Positions 8,249 to 15,744 of a stretch of DNA of 64,000 nucleotides are shown here, piece after piece. Position numbers and translations under genes: made by a program. The notes below the pieces were generated by a model. The model worked only from the letters and a program-made list of their open reading frames with translations. It was not told the origin of the DNA and did not search any database. Within the stretch, counting starts at the first letter, position 1. Every line of letters begins with the position of its first letter. The stretch comes from Pseudorhodoferax soli (GTDB lineage: Bacteria > Pseudomonadota > Gammaproteobacteria > Burkholderiales > Burkholderiaceae_C): assembly GCF_003337555.1 (NCBI RefSeq), contig NZ_QPJK01000002.1, positions 124,001 through 188,000 of the forward strand, read 5' to 3'.

Positions 8249-9121
8249 TCAGCTGGTGGTCCAGTCGCCAGCGGTGGGCTGCGAGTGGGGGTAGTCCATG
8301 CGGAACAGGCGCCACACGAAGCCGTCTCCATCGGCGAATGTCACGGCCGACTGCGCCGGCGATGGGCCACCGTCGGTGTTGGGGCCCGCCTCGCCTGCGC
8401 CGTTCCAGTCGCCCGGGGTGTTGGTGTCGTCGCGGAAGGTCACACCGACGGCAGAGACATCGCCAGGCATGGCCACCCAGCCGTAGTTGCCGGTCGTGGT
8501 CTGCAGGTTCTCGATCGTGCCGATCTTGCTGCCAGGCGAGCCGAACAGCGTTGCGGCATCCAGGAACGCTTGCGTGCCGCTGGTGTGCGCGTTGGCCGGG
8601 CCGACGAACCAGCGCGGCCGCGGGCCGGTGCCGGATGCCTTGGGGATCAGCACCTGCGTGCCGCTGATCTGGATGCCGACGGCGGACTTCACCACGTCGT
8701 TCAAGTTGAAGCTGAACGGGAACGAGCTCATGTAGCCCTCGAACAGCAGCCAGGACCGGCCGTCCGGCAGATCGAAGTCGTCGTTCACGACCGTGGGCGG
8801 CAGGTCGATGGTGCCGTCCGGCTCCATCGGGCCGTCACCCCAGCCGATCGCCCACTTGAGCGTCAGGCCCAGCTGCTTGAGCTGATACAGCTTCAGGTGA
8901 GAGGCGTCGGACGGGTCGATGTTGATGCCGAAGGAAGCCGCACCGGGCGAGCCCATGCCGGACACGTACTTGCGGTCCTTGCCCGAGTTCAGGCAGGTCG
9001 TCTCGATCTGCTCGACCGACGAATCGATGCCGTCGATGGTGGTGACGCAGCCGACGACGATGATGCTGTTGTCGCGGGGGTCGAGACCGAACAAGTCGGT
9101 GCCTTGGGTCTTTACGGTCAT
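8249..9121 (-). CDS. Major tail tube protein
   Basis: A 290-aa protein in the position of lambda gpV / HK97 gp10-adjacent tail tube genes, after the tail completion genes and before the chaperones. The first 160 residues match the tail tube fold in composition (VKTQGTDLFGLDP, GCVTTIDGIDSS, SFGINIDPSDASHLKLYQL, SFPFSFNLNDVVKSAVGIQISG). The last 110 residues are a Gly/Asp/Pro-rich extension that could be an external decoration domain like the lambda gpV C-terminus. Two intrinsic terminators lie immediately upstream in the direction of transcription. Confidence 0.85.
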   Translation of the reverse strand: MTVKTQGTDLFGLDPRDNSIIVVGCVTTIDGIDSSVEQIETTCLNSGKDRKYVSGMGSPGAASFGINIDPSDASHLKLYQLKQLGLTLKWAIGWGDGPMEPDGTIDLPPTVVNDDFDLPDGRSWLLFEGYMSSFPFSFNLNDVVKSAVGIQISGTQVLIPKASGTGPRPRWFVGPANAHTSGTQAFLDAATLFGSPGSKIGTIENLQTTTGNYGWVAMPGDVSAVGVTFRDDTNTPGDWNGAGEAGPNTDGGPSPAQSAVTFADGDGFVWRLFRMDYPHSQPTAGDWTTS

Positions 9122-9141
9122 GGCGTGGGCCTTTGCAAAAG

Positions 9142-9161
9142 AAAAGGCCGCGAAGGCGGCC
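9142..9161 (-). terminator. Intrinsic terminator upstream of tail tube gene
   Basis: Minus-strand hairpin with arms GGCCGC and GCGGCC, loop CTTC, followed by TTTTCTTTT. It lies about 20 bases before the tail tube start codon, so readthrough or a promoter after it would be needed for tail tube expression. Confidence 0.65.
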
Positions 9162-9180
9162 GACAGGTGGGAAAACGAAG

Positions 9181-9201
9181 AAGGCCGCGATATGCGGCCT
9201 T
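9181..9201 (-). terminator. Second hairpin upstream of tail tube gene
   Basis: Perfect 8-bp arms AAGGCCGC and GCGGCCTT with a 5-base loop. On the minus strand it is followed by CTTCGTTTTCC, a weaker U-tract. It lies between the tail completion stop and the first terminator, giving a tandem arrangement. Confidence 0.5.
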
Positions 9202-9223
9202 CGGGTGGGTGGCGGCCTTGCGG

Positions 9224-9604
9224 CTACCGGAAAACGATCCAGGACACGTCGAACCCGACGTGGAAGTTCTTGGTCTGCGGGTCGATGCTCTCGCCGCGCC
9301 AGGCGGTCAGGTGTGCATGGCCCTCGATCGCATCGCGGATGGCGTGCGCGACCGCACGCACGGTGTCCACGCCCTGCGATGGCTTGGCGTAGACATCGAT
9401 CTGAAACAAGCCGGCGTCGTGGTCAGGCCGCCTGGCCAGCGTGTTGCCAGGCGTGCCGGCCGCGGTGCGCCAGACCGCGTAGGGGTACTGCACGTCCTGC
9501 GGCGCCATGCCGAAGGCATAGAACCGCAGCGGCCCGCGCAGCGCGCGCAAGTGCGCCTGGACGGCCGGCACGTTGACGGCTTTGAAGATAGGCGGGTTGT
9601 TCAT
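9224..9604 (-). CDS. Tail completion protein (DUF3168 / gp17-like)
   Basis: A 126-aa protein with the DUF3168 pattern: YAFGMAPQDVQYPYAVWRTAAG, RRPDHDAGLFQIDVYAKP and a C-terminal SWIVFR strand. It connects the neck to the tail tube in siphoviruses. Its ATG overlaps the stop of the gp10-like gene by ATGA, and it precedes the tail tube gene, which is the canonical order. Confidence 0.82.
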   Translation of the reverse strand: MNNPPIFKAVNVPAVQAHLRALRGPLRFYAFGMAPQDVQYPYAVWRTAAGTPGNTLARRPDHDAGLFQIDVYAKPSQGVDTVRAVAHAIRDAIEGHAHLTAWRGESIDPQTKNFHVGFDVSWIVFR

Positions 9605-10071
9605 GCGCCCGCCTTCTTGGCGATCTTGTCCAGCTCGCGCTCCAGGTTGGTGGCCGCGCCGGCTACCACCTGGTCGACGTTGCCCTCGAGCGCCGGGCGT
9701 AGGAATGGCTGCGCGGCCATCTGCTCGGTGCCGAGCTCCACCAGGTGCCAGTGCGGCGTGTTGCCCTTCGGGCCCGTGTCCGGGTTGCCCTTCGGGATGG
9801 CGCCGCGTTCGGTGGCCACGCCCACGCTGATCATGATGTCGCCGGTGCGCTTCTGGTAGCCGGAGCGCACGCGCTGCACCACGTTGTCGGAGATCTTGCG
9901 GCCCGTCTCCGGGTCGTTGATGCCCTCGGCATTGCGCTTCGCGGCATTGGTGACCAGGCGGGCGGCCTTGCCCAGCGCCGAGCGGCCGGCCTTGCCACGG
10001 AACTGCACCGGCAGCGCGCGCAGCTTGGCGATCGCGGAGTCGAAGCCCTGAAGGTCGAAGGTGTCGGCCAT
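9601..10071 (-). CDS. HK97 gp10-like head-tail protein
   Basis: A 156-aa protein from ATG 10071 (MADTFDLQGFDSAI), chosen because it follows the upstream stop by two bases; a TTG/CTG-type start further upstream would overlap the previous gene. Family signs are AARLVTNAAKRNA and GNTPHWHLVELGTEQMAAQPFLRPALE, typical of HK97 gp10 / tail component proteins involved in head-tail joining. Confidence 0.87.
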   Translation of the reverse strand: MADTFDLQGFDSAIAKLRALPVQFRGKAGRSALGKAARLVTNAAKRNAEGINDPETGRKISDNVVQRVRSGYQKRTGDIMISVGVATERGAIPKGNPDTGPKGNTPHWHLVELGTEQMAAQPFLRPALEGNVDQVVAGAATNLERELDKIAKKAGA

Positions 10072-10073
10072 GG

Positions 10074-10454
10074 TCACTGCCCCTCGCCCACGCCGCGCGA
10101 GCACGGCGCAGTCAGATAGTCCAAACCCGATTCCTTATCCGGCAGGAAGTCGGCTGGGTTGTAGATCACGTCCGGCCGGCCGCTGCGCACGTGCACCAGG
10201 CGCATGGATGCGTCCAGGCCATCGCGGTAGCGGATGACGATGCGCGCGACGATCTCGGCCTGCGTCTTGGCGCTGGCGATGAACTCACGCGCGCTCAGGG
10301 GCTCGATCGAGGCCCAGACGGTGGCGACCTCGACCCACTGCTGCGCGGTCTCACCGGTGGAGGGGTCCTGCAGCACGGCGCCCGTTTCGTCCCGCAGGTA
10401 GTCCAGGCGCTCGATGCGGACCTGGTGACGCAGCTTGCCGGCTTCCATGGTCAT
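10074..10454 (-). CDS. Phage head closure protein (SPP1 gp16 / HK97 gp7-like)
   Basis: A 126-aa protein with the head closure pattern: GKLRHQVRIERL, VEVATVWASIEPLSAREF, AKTQAEIVARIVIRYRDGLDASMR and the YNPADFLPDKESGLDYLTAPC ending. It forms the ring that plugs the connector after packaging. It overlaps the upstream connector gene by four bases. Confidence 0.9.
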   Translation of the reverse strand: MTMEAGKLRHQVRIERLDYLRDETGAVLQDPSTGETAQQWVEVATVWASIEPLSAREFIASAKTQAEIVARIVIRYRDGLDASMRLVHVRSGRPDVIYNPADFLPDKESGLDYLTAPCSRGVGEGQ

Positions 10455-10843
10455 GCCACCGTCGAGCGGCGCGAGCTAGCCAGCAACGCCGTAGCGCCCT
10501 GGCCCAGGGTATAGCCGTGGCCGGCGTGGGACGGCACGGCCGGCGCGCCGTCGCCATCGCGGAACCGGTGCTGCTGAGCCAGCTCGACCAGGACCGCAGC
10601 CTTGACTGTGGGACGAACGGCCGGCTTGCCCTCGCTGTCCACAGCCGGCACGGGGACTCCGTTGGCGTCGCGCACCACCGAGCCGGCACCATCTCGCGCC
10701 AGCACGTACAGGCGCCATTCGTCCTTGAGCCAGTCCCTCACGGCCTCGCTGACGGCCGGGATCATGATGGCGATCCAGGGGCCATCGGCGGCGGTGTCGC
10801 TCCGCACGTGCAGCGCGGCTTCCTGAACGGTTACCAGATCCAC
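10451..10843 (-). CDS. Head-tail connector protein (gp6-like)
   Basis: A 130-aa protein beginning VTVQEAALHVRSD, the usual start of phage gp6-like connector proteins (LVTLEEAKAHLR in relatives), with a helical AIMIPAVSEAVRDWL segment and AVLVELAQQHRFRDG near the C-terminus. The start is GTG at 10843, adjoining the stop of the collagen-like gene. It forms the adaptor ring under the portal. Confidence 0.82.
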   Translation of the reverse strand: MDLVTVQEAALHVRSDTAADGPWIAIMIPAVSEAVRDWLKDEWRLYVLARDGAGSVVRDANGVPVPAVDSEGKPAVRPTVKAAVLVELAQQHRFRDGDGAPAVPSHAGHGYTLGQGATALLASSRRSTVA

Positions 10844-10844
10844 C

Positions 10845-11747
10845 TCAGCGCCCCAGCTTGATGGGCGCGGGCGGCCCGGCCTGAATGGTTTTCACGATGG
10901 ACTCGCCATCGCGGCCCTTGCGCGCTGCGATGATCCAGTCTTCGCTCTGCGCCTGGGGCTTGCCCGAGGTGTCTTTCGTGGCGATCCACAGCGAACCGTC
11001 GTGCACCCAGGCCTCGCAGGCCTTGGCCTTCGTGCCTTCGCGCCAGTAACTCCCCGGACGCAGCCCGCCGGCCGGGAAGCGCACTTCCTTCGTGCGCCCA
11101 GCACAGGCGGCCTTGATGGCCACCTCGTGGGTCTCCTCGAGGTAGGTCAGATCGAAGGCGTCCAGGCTCATGCCGTCGGCGCCATCGGTCCCATCCTTGC
11201 CGTCCTTTCCGACCACCGGGCCCAGCGACTTCACGGTGCCGTTGGTCAGCGTCACCAGCAGCGCGCCGTCGCGGTCGATCATGGCACCGGCCAGGCCGAT
11301 GCCGTCTGCGCCCTTCTCACCCGGGTCGCCCTTCAGTCCGGGTTCGCCATCCTTCGGCACGGGCAGCGCCTTGATGGCAGCGGCGACGGCGTCCGCAGAC
11401 TCGTCCCGGACGCTCTTCACTGCGGAGGCGATCAACGGCTGTAGGTCTTCAATGGTGACGCTGCGACCGTCCCTACCGTTCTCACCGTCATTTCCATCTT
11501 TCGGCACAGGCAGCGCCTTGACCGCGGCCGTCACCATGGTCTGCACGACCTCCATGTCGCAGTCCTTGCCGTCCGCAGGGACGGGGACGGCGGCCACGGC
11601 CTTGGCCACTTCCTGAGCAACCAAGGCGGTGAAGTCGGGGCGCTGGGCCAGCTGCGTCTTCAGCTCGGAGATCTCGGACAGCAACGGCGCGACGGCCTTG
11701 CGGATCTCCTCGCCCATCGCCTGGCCGAACAGTTCGGGGTCAAACAT
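10845..11747 (-). CDS. Phage collagen-like repeat protein
   Basis: A 300-aa protein. Residues 1-60 are a coiled-coil-like helix (EEIRKAVAPLLSEISELKTQL). There are then several short Gly-X-Y tracts (GNDGENGRDGRS, GEPGLKGDPGEKGADG, GKDGKDGTDGADG) separated by helical AVKALPVPKDG units. The C-terminal 100 residues contain SYWREGTKAKACEAWVHDGSLW, resembling the small carbohydrate-binding modules found on phage head fibres and tail fibres. It lies between the portal and connector genes and overlaps the portal by 8 bases. A trimeric head-fibre or decoration role is inferred. Confidence 0.75.
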   Translation of the reverse strand: MFDPELFGQAMGEEIRKAVAPLLSEISELKTQLAQRPDFTALVAQEVAKAVAAVPVPADGKDCDMEVVQTMVTAAVKALPVPKDGNDGENGRDGRSVTIEDLQPLIASAVKSVRDESADAVAAAIKALPVPKDGEPGLKGDPGEKGADGIGLAGAMIDRDGALLVTLTNGTVKSLGPVVGKDGKDGTDGADGMSLDAFDLTYLEETHEVAIKAACAGRTKEVRFPAGGLRPGSYWREGTKAKACEAWVHDGSLWIATKDTSGKPQAQSEDWIIAARKGRDGESIVKTIQAGPPAPIKLGR

Positions 11748-13167
11748 TCACGGCCTCCCGGTTTGCGGCTTTGCGCATGGCTGCGATCGCCTTGTGCGTC
11801 GACACGACGGCTTTCGCCGCATCCACGGTTGCTTGGTCTTCTTCTGACATGGGAGCGGGCGCAGGCGCGGGAGCGGGAGTTGGGGCAGCTGCCGGGGCCG
11901 CCGCTGCGGCGAGGTCCTGGCGCTTCTCCAGCACCGCCAGCGGGTAGTCCTGGTGCTGGCCCCACAGCGTGCCACCACCACCCGTAGGCGGCAGATTGAA
12001 GCGCGCGCGGCCTTCGTTCGGCGTCTTGATCTTGCCCTGCACCAGCTTGGACTCCACCTCTGCCCGCTTGGCCTCATCCATGCGCAGCAACGGGTCGAGG
12101 TCGAGCTCGACCCCGAGGGGCGCGGCAATGGCGAGGCCTTGATCTAGCAGCGACTCCATGTGCTCGATGTGCGTCTGCAGCGCGTCGGAGTAGTACAGCT
12201 GGTTGAGGTCGTCCACCGCCATGCCCGCAGGGATGGTTCCGATGCCGACCTTGAACGGCGGAATTCCGAAGGGCTGACAGATCTGCTCATCGCTGGAGCC
12301 CATCTGCTCGACCATCTGGGCGTCGATGCTCTTCATGTCGAAGGGCGTGAACTTCATGTCCGCGCCGATGATGGCCAGCTTCCCCGCGTTGGAGCCGCTG
12401 AAGTTCGTCTCCCAGTAGGCCTTGACCTCCTTGGCCTCGTCGTCGGTCATGCCGGCCGGGCCAGTCAGCAGGCCGCCAGGCCGAGCGTTGTTCGTGAAGA
12501 ACTCGGTTGCCGAGCGAAGGATCTTCATGTTCTTCAGCGCCGGCCAGTGCGCGGCAGCGACGGGCGGGACGCCCACCAGCGGGTGGAACAGCGTCATGCA
12601 CCGATCGTGGATGATCTCGCTGGCCGGCACGATGAGGTCTGCAGCCGGATAGCCCACGGGCAAAGAGTTCAGTGCGTCGGTCTGCAGCTGGTAGAACACG
12701 AAGCCGGACTCCGAGATCATCGGCAGGCAGCGCTCGGGGTCGAGGATGTACAGCGCATTCACGACGCCGCGCGCGTCACGGCGCTTCAGGACGTACGTGT
12801 TCCCAGCCGTCAGCTTACTCAGCATCCAGTACTCGCGGAACTGGGCCGGCGTCTGGAAGTCGTTGGGCTTGCGCAGCACCGGGTCATAGGCGGCGTTCTC
12901 CACCGCGACCCAGTTGCCACTCTTCTCGCGCTTGCGCAGCGAGAACGGAAGCTTGCCGATGTCCGACGAGATGCGGTTGATGCAGGCATACAGCGTCGGG
13001 TACGTCAGCAAGTCGGCCTGCTTCTCCTCGATGTTCTTCTGCCACGCGCCCGCGAAAGGCTCGGTGATGGTGCGTCCATAGTTGCGCCAGGCGCCGGGGA
13101 CCATGCTCAGCGACTTCTGCCGCGTTAGCCCGCTTTTCAGCGCTCCGAGAACGGTCAGTTCAGACAT
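11740..13167 (-). CDS. Portal protein, HK97 family
   Basis: A 475-aa protein forming the dodecameric DNA gate at the capsid vertex. Family marks are LLTYPTLYACINRISSDIGKLPF, FREYWMLSKLTAGNTYVLKRR, VPASEIIHDRCMTLFHPLVGVPPV, FFTNNARPGGLL, SDEQICQPFGIPPFKVG and DLNQLYYSDALQTHIEHMESLLD. The C-terminus carries an unusual Ala/Pro-rich tail (APTPAPAPAPAPM) before a final helix. It overlaps its neighbours by 8 bases on each side. Confidence 0.95.
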   Translation of the reverse strand: MSELTVLGALKSGLTRQKSLSMVPGAWRNYGRTITEPFAGAWQKNIEEKQADLLTYPTLYACINRISSDIGKLPFSLRKREKSGNWVAVENAAYDPVLRKPNDFQTPAQFREYWMLSKLTAGNTYVLKRRDARGVVNALYILDPERCLPMISESGFVFYQLQTDALNSLPVGYPAADLIVPASEIIHDRCMTLFHPLVGVPPVAAAHWPALKNMKILRSATEFFTNNARPGGLLTGPAGMTDDEAKEVKAYWETNFSGSNAGKLAIIGADMKFTPFDMKSIDAQMVEQMGSSDEQICQPFGIPPFKVGIGTIPAGMAVDDLNQLYYSDALQTHIEHMESLLDQGLAIAAPLGVELDLDPLLRMDEAKRAEVESKLVQGKIKTPNEGRARFNLPPTGGGGTLWGQHQDYPLAVLEKRQDLAAAAAPAAAPTPAPAPAPAPMSEEDQATVDAAKAVVSTHKAIAAMRKAANREAVNV

Positions 13168-13351
13168 CGGTGCTCATCCCCTTGGCGATCAGCGAGGCCG
13201 CGGCCAGGAGGAACGCGCCTCCCACTGCCAGCGCCCAGCCGGTTCCCGCGATCAGGCCAACACCGGCCACGATGCATCCAGCGCCGGCCACACCCAGGCC
13301 CAGCACGGCCGTCAGCGGCTGCGTGGCGGCGCGCTTCAGGCGATCCTTCAC
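13160..13351 (-). CDS. Small membrane protein between capsid and portal genes
   Basis: A 63-aa protein with a basic N-terminus (KDRLKRAATQ) and two hydrophobic Gly/Ala-rich helices (about residues 14-34 and 38-58), with a short positive end. The start is GTG at 13351, overlapping the upstream stop as GTGA, and its stop overlaps the portal start. No family recognised. Position in the head operon makes a lysis, superinfection or assembly role possible, but nothing in the sequence decides. Confidence 0.7.
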   Translation of the reverse strand: MKDRLKRAATQPLTAVLGLGVAGAGCIVAGVGLIAGTGWALAVGGAFLLAAASLIAKGMSTDV

Positions 13352-13584
13352 GCGGCGTCAACGCGCAGGGCGGCGCGCAGCTTGTCCGCGCCGGCGTTGT
13401 GGTGGACCTTGAGGCCGCGCTCTTGCGCGAGCGCGCGCAGGGCGTCGAGGTCCATGGCGTCCAGGTCGGGCGCGGCATCGGCCATGACCACGGACCCTTT
13501 GCCCAGGCGCAGCAGCAAGCGCGACTCGGCCTGCGTGACCTTGCGCGTGCGGCCGTCCTTGAATGTGAAGATGACTTGGCTCAT
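13348..13584 (-). CDS. Phage protein with SAP/HeH-like C-terminus
   Basis: A 78-aa protein from ATG 13584, chosen over an upstream start because AGGAAGGA precedes it. The N-terminal half is a small beta domain (QVIFTFKDGRTRKVTQAES). The C-terminal 35 residues (MDLDALRALAQERGLKVH, then ADKLRAALR) resemble the helix-extended-helix or SAP-like motifs often found in small phage head proteins. It lies directly after the capsid gene. Confidence 0.72.
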   Translation of the reverse strand: MSQVIFTFKDGRTRKVTQAESRLLLRLGKGSVVMADAAPDLDAMDLDALRALAQERGLKVHHNAGADKLRAALRVDAA

Positions 13585-13644
13585 GGTGTCCTTCCTCTTG
13601 CGCAAGGGGCCTCCTTGCGGAAGCCTCTTGCACCAGCTGGCTGG

Positions 13645-15045
13645 TTACGGGGTGGGCTGGCCGGTCCAGTTGACGGTCGCCCAAACCACGGCGCCGGGGC
13701 GGCGCTTCATGAAGTTGACGATGCGCTCGACCAGGAAGCCGACGCTGTTGGTCTGCCAGAGGCTGACCACGCTGGTCGTTCCGGGGGCGCCGGTGGTGGC
13801 GTCCTGGGCCGGGGCGTCGTCCATGACGATGGAGGCCTGGTCGGAGATCGACACCTCGATGCCGCCTTCGTCACCCAGGAAGATCTCGTCGCCCTTGACC
13901 AGCATCACCACGTTGGCGGGAATCGCCTGCGAGGTGAAGGCTGGCAGGCCTGCCAGCGTACCGCCCTCCGGCGTGATGCCCGGGAACGCAGCTGCGCCCG
14001 CCAGGTTGGTCACCCCGCCGAGGTCGATGGCCGTCGTCTCGGCCATGAGCCAGAAGGCACCTGCCACGCTCAGGTTGTTGCCGACAAGTGCCTTGAGCAT
14101 CGTCGCGATGTCCAGGCGGATGCCCTCCAGCGAGCCGTCGCCGGCCAGCACGGTTGCCGTGACGCCGTTGCGCAGGCCAGCCGGAGACACACCCGCGACC
14201 GCGGCTGCCGTGCCGACCAGCGTGCCGTCCAGGGCGGTGCCGATCGACAGCGTCAGCTCGTCGCGAATCAGGGCGTCGGCGGCGGCGGAAGCGCGGCGGA
14301 TGGTCTCCTTCGTCGCCGCGGCGATGGTGGCCACCTTCAGCGGCTCCAGCTTCGTCTTGGCGTAGCTCCATTGGGTGACGGGCTTGGACTTGCCCTCGCC
14401 AACCCACTTCGCCGCACCCGCCGAGCCTTGCACCAGCACGGGCGTGTCGAACGGCAGGCGCCGCAGGCGGGCCTCGATCTGACCCAGGACGGTCTTCGCG
14501 CGCAGGTGCGTCACGAAGTCGGCGAAGTAGGCGCCACCGTCCAGGATCAGGTTGCCGGCCCAGCCAGCGTTGCCGGTGTTGGCGGCGGGGACAGCTGCCT
14601 TGGTCAGCGAGGTGCGCAGCTCTTTGTCGTCCGGGTACAGGGCGGACGCGACCTGCAGCGGATCGGCATTGTCCAGGCGCGCGAGGGCCTTGATGCGTGC
14701 GATGCGGGCGAAGCCGATGCCCTCTTCCACCTTCTCGGTGTTCTTGACCTGCACGGGCAGGCGCTCGGCGGCGCCGCCGACGGCGATGGCTGCGGCCTTG
14801 GTGGTCGCGTCCACGGGCTTGGCGCTGTCCTTCTCGGCGGCCTCGATCTCGGCCATACGCGAGAAGCGGGAAATATCGGCGTCCAGCGACTTGATGGCCG
14901 TGGTCAGCGTGTCGAACTGCTCGGCTTCGCCGGTGTCCATGGAGCGGCCCTCATCGACCGGCTTGCGGGCGATGGTGTCGAGCTCGGCGGATTTCGTGGT
15001 GCGGGTGGCCTTGAGGTCGGCCAACTGTTGGGCGTACGTCTTCAT
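13645..15045 (-). CDS. Major capsid protein, HK97 fold
   Basis: A 466-aa protein from ATG 15045 with AAAGGA upstream. Residues 1-95 are a charged coiled-coil (QQLADLKATRTTKSAELDTI) that fits the HK97 delta scaffold domain removed by the prohead protease. The rest follows the family: LRAKTVLGQIEARLRRLP, AKWVGEGKSKPVTQWSYAKTK, ATKETIRRA, ALDGTLVG, FLVERIVNFMKRRPGAVVW. The neighbouring protease and portal support the call. An intrinsic terminator and a second hairpin lie in its 5' leader. Confidence 0.95.
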   Translation of the reverse strand: MKTYAQQLADLKATRTTKSAELDTIARKPVDEGRSMDTGEAEQFDTLTTAIKSLDADISRFSRMAEIEAAEKDSAKPVDATTKAAAIAVGGAAERLPVQVKNTEKVEEGIGFARIARIKALARLDNADPLQVASALYPDDKELRTSLTKAAVPAANTGNAGWAGNLILDGGAYFADFVTHLRAKTVLGQIEARLRRLPFDTPVLVQGSAGAAKWVGEGKSKPVTQWSYAKTKLEPLKVATIAAATKETIRRASAAADALIRDELTLSIGTALDGTLVGTAAAVAGVSPAGLRNGVTATVLAGDGSLEGIRLDIATMLKALVGNNLSVAGAFWLMAETTAIDLGGVTNLAGAAAFPGITPEGGTLAGLPAFTSQAIPANVVMLVKGDEIFLGDEGGIEVSISDQASIVMDDAPAQDATTGAPGTTSVVSLWQTNSVGFLVERIVNFMKRRPGAVVWATVNWTGQPTP

Positions 15046-15064
15046 GTCGTTCCTTTCAGAAACG

Positions 15065-15086
15065 AAAAAACCGCCTCTCGGGCGGT
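15065..15086 (-). terminator. Intrinsic terminator in the major capsid leader
   Basis: Minus-strand arms ACCGCC and GGCGGT with a 5-base loop, followed by TTTTT, ending 20 bases before the capsid start. A second hairpin (arms GCCGTG / CACGGC, loop of 4, at 15099-15114) and a longer imperfect one (15126-15165) precede it. Confidence 0.75.
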
Positions 15087-15168
15087 CTGTGATGGGATGC
15101 CGTGGTGACACGGCGTTGGGGCTTTCGGTCAGAGCGGCCTGCGTGCAACGGCAGGCGGCCGACCGAGA

Positions 15169-15720
15169 TCAGGAGCGATCCAGAGGGATGGCCCCCTTCA
15201 GGAACCGGAGGTCAATCTCACGGATCAGTGGAATTGACTCGCGCTGGCGCGCATAGAGCGCCTTCACGGTGTCGATGGTGGCGTCGGCATTGGCCGGCAC
15301 GGTGACGGGCGAGAGCTCGACCACCTCCATGTCGACCAGCAGCGGCGGGCCGTTCTTGCGGACGAACTTCCGGCCGCCCATGGCGCCGATGCTGACGAAC
15401 TTGACCAGGCCGGACTTCACGGCCTGCCAGGCGAGGTCGGCCCGCTCCTTGAGCAGGCCCGGCTCGGTCAGCTTGGCGAAGTTGGCCACGAAGCGGATCG
15501 CGTCGCCGTCCTTGAACAGCTGTGCGCGGCCGATGGCCGGCATGGATTGCTGGTGCTGCCAGATCAGCGGAACCTCGGGGCGGAACCGCGCAGAGGCGAT
15601 GTCCAGGATCTCGCCGTGGCGGTCCATGCTGCCGGTCGTCGCGATGCCGGTGATCTGGCGCAGGTCCTCGCGGACGCCTTTCAGGACCATCTCGCAGAAG
15701 GTGACGTGTTGGGCGGTCAT
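15169..15720 (-). CDS. HK97-family prohead protease
   Basis: A 183-aa serine protease that matures the capsid by removing the delta domain. Family marks are ITGIATTGSMDRHGEIL, PLIWQHQQSMPAIGRA (catalytic His56), KFVSIGAMG (Ser110) and VVELSPVTVPANADA near residue 137. It lies between the large terminase and the capsid gene, the standard HK97 order. Confidence 0.94.
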   Translation of the reverse strand: MTAQHVTFCEMVLKGVREDLRQITGIATTGSMDRHGEILDIASARFRPEVPLIWQHQQSMPAIGRAQLFKDGDAIRFVANFAKLTEPGLLKERADLAWQAVKSGLVKFVSIGAMGGRKFVRKNGPPLLVDMEVVELSPVTVPANADATIDTVKALYARQRESIPLIREIDLRFLKGAIPLDRS

Positions 15721-15744
15721 GGCGTCCTCGCTTTCTCGTTGCGG

